The position numbers were made by a program, and so were the translations under genes. From NCBI GenBank assembly GCA_027023305.1, contig JALVVR010000066.1:1-64000 (forward strand): a stretch of DNA of 64,000 bases, given 5' to 3'. Source of the DNA: Campylobacterales bacterium. Its GTDB lineage: Bacteria > Campylobacterota > Campylobacteria > Campylobacterales > QNZT01. Below, one piece after another: positions 63,827 through 64,000 of this stretch. Position 1 is the first letter of the stretch. Each line of letters opens with the position of its first letter. The notes beneath the pieces were generated by a model. That model ran no database searches. It saw only the letters and a program-made list of their open reading frames with translations, and was not told where the DNA came from.

Positions 63827-64000
63827 ATGAAAATATTAGTTGTTGATGATAGTCAAATCATGAGAAGAATCTTAAAAGTAGGTGTAGGAAAAATAGATAA
63901 GGAAGCCACTATATTAGAGGCAGAAAATGGAAAAGAGGCATTAGAAATCTTAAGAGATAATCCTGATATTGATTTTACATTTTTAGATATAAATATGCCT
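63827..64000 (+). CDS. cheY: CheY-like response regulator (5' part only)
   Basis: The first 58 codons of a single-domain receiver, cut by the window end. It reads MKILVVDDSQIMRRIL (acidic pair DD), EAENGKEALEIL and FTFLDINMP, with the phospho-Asp in LDINMP. The GGGGAAG ribosome site overlaps the cheW stop region. Its position after cheW and the MRR motif support CheY, the kinase output to the flagellar motor, or a cluster-specific partner. Confidence 0.88.
   Translation, partial: MKILVVDDSQIMRRILKVGVGKIDKEATILEAENGKEALEILRDNPDIDFTFLDINMP

Overview
This is an AT-rich bacterial chromosome segment from a member of the Campylobacterota (Epsilonproteobacteria). The best guess is Sulfurimonadaceae or Arcobacteraceae; I cannot name the genus from sequence alone. 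The evidence is the unbroken block obgE-proB-fmt-birA-parA-parB-atpF'-atpF-atpH-atpA-atpG-atpD-atpC-tolQ-tolR-tolA-tolB-pal-cpoB-slyD, a fused IspDF, a ccmA plus M23 peptidase pair, a short ProB without a PUA domain, frequent TTG/GTG starts and very A/T-biased codons. Most of the window is core genome. I see no tRNA, rRNA or CRISPR.

Layout. 1-3.0 kb (minus): start of an unknown gene, nhaD and nadB. 3.1-9.9 kb (plus): a DciA-like gene, uvrC, a repeat-bearing PAS/pseudo-HPt protein and a large hybrid histidine kinase. 9.9-19.1 kb: bamA, tyrA, a PAS-GGDEF-EAL protein and dnaE. 19.1-35 kb (minus): a 16 kb co-directional run from obgE to slyD that combines translation and proline genes, chromosome partitioning, F1Fo-ATPase (without a and c subunits) and the Tol-Pal system. 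35-38.5 kb: a periplasmic protein of four tandem PilJ-type modules whose 3' end is interrupted by an IS5-family element, then a degenerate GGDEF protein. 38.5-44.5 kb (minus): rpsF-ssb-rpsR, holA with two small genes, leuBD, and flgF-flgG plus a 35-codon ORF. 44.6-46.5 kb: rpoD. 46.5-49.25 kb: an accessory islet with an Mrr-like endonuclease, a RhuM-family protein and a MazEF pair. 49.3-52.9 kb (minus): pgpA, a divergent ATP-sulfurylase-like protein, a pseudo-receiver regulator and ispDF. 53-56.4 kb (plus): thiC, mrp and a DUF2231 membrane protein. 56.5-58.3 kb (minus): rpmA, bactofilin and an M23 peptidase. 58.5-64 kb (plus): the chemotaxis cluster cheV-mcp-cheA-cheW-cheY, truncated by the window edge.

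Signal transduction is unusually dense: hybrid kinase, c-di-GMP enzyme, degenerate GGDEF, pseudo-receiver regulator, CheA/V/W/Y and PilJ modules. Several regulatory patterns can be read directly. A sigma54-type promoter precedes flgF-flgG and a FliA(sigma28)-type promoter precedes cheV. An autoregulatory palindrome lies at mazEF. A recurrent TAAAATCG(C) box precedes atpF', rpsF, rpmA and obgE and resembles a -10 element with a GC-rich discriminator. The most unusual items are the PAS/pseudo-HPt protein with about nine NLNFL-type motifs next to its kinase, the four-module PilJ protein with its reconstructable IS insertion, the Sat-like protein lacking the sulfate-binding motifs, and the Mrr-RhuM-MazEF islet behind a structured non-coding stretch.
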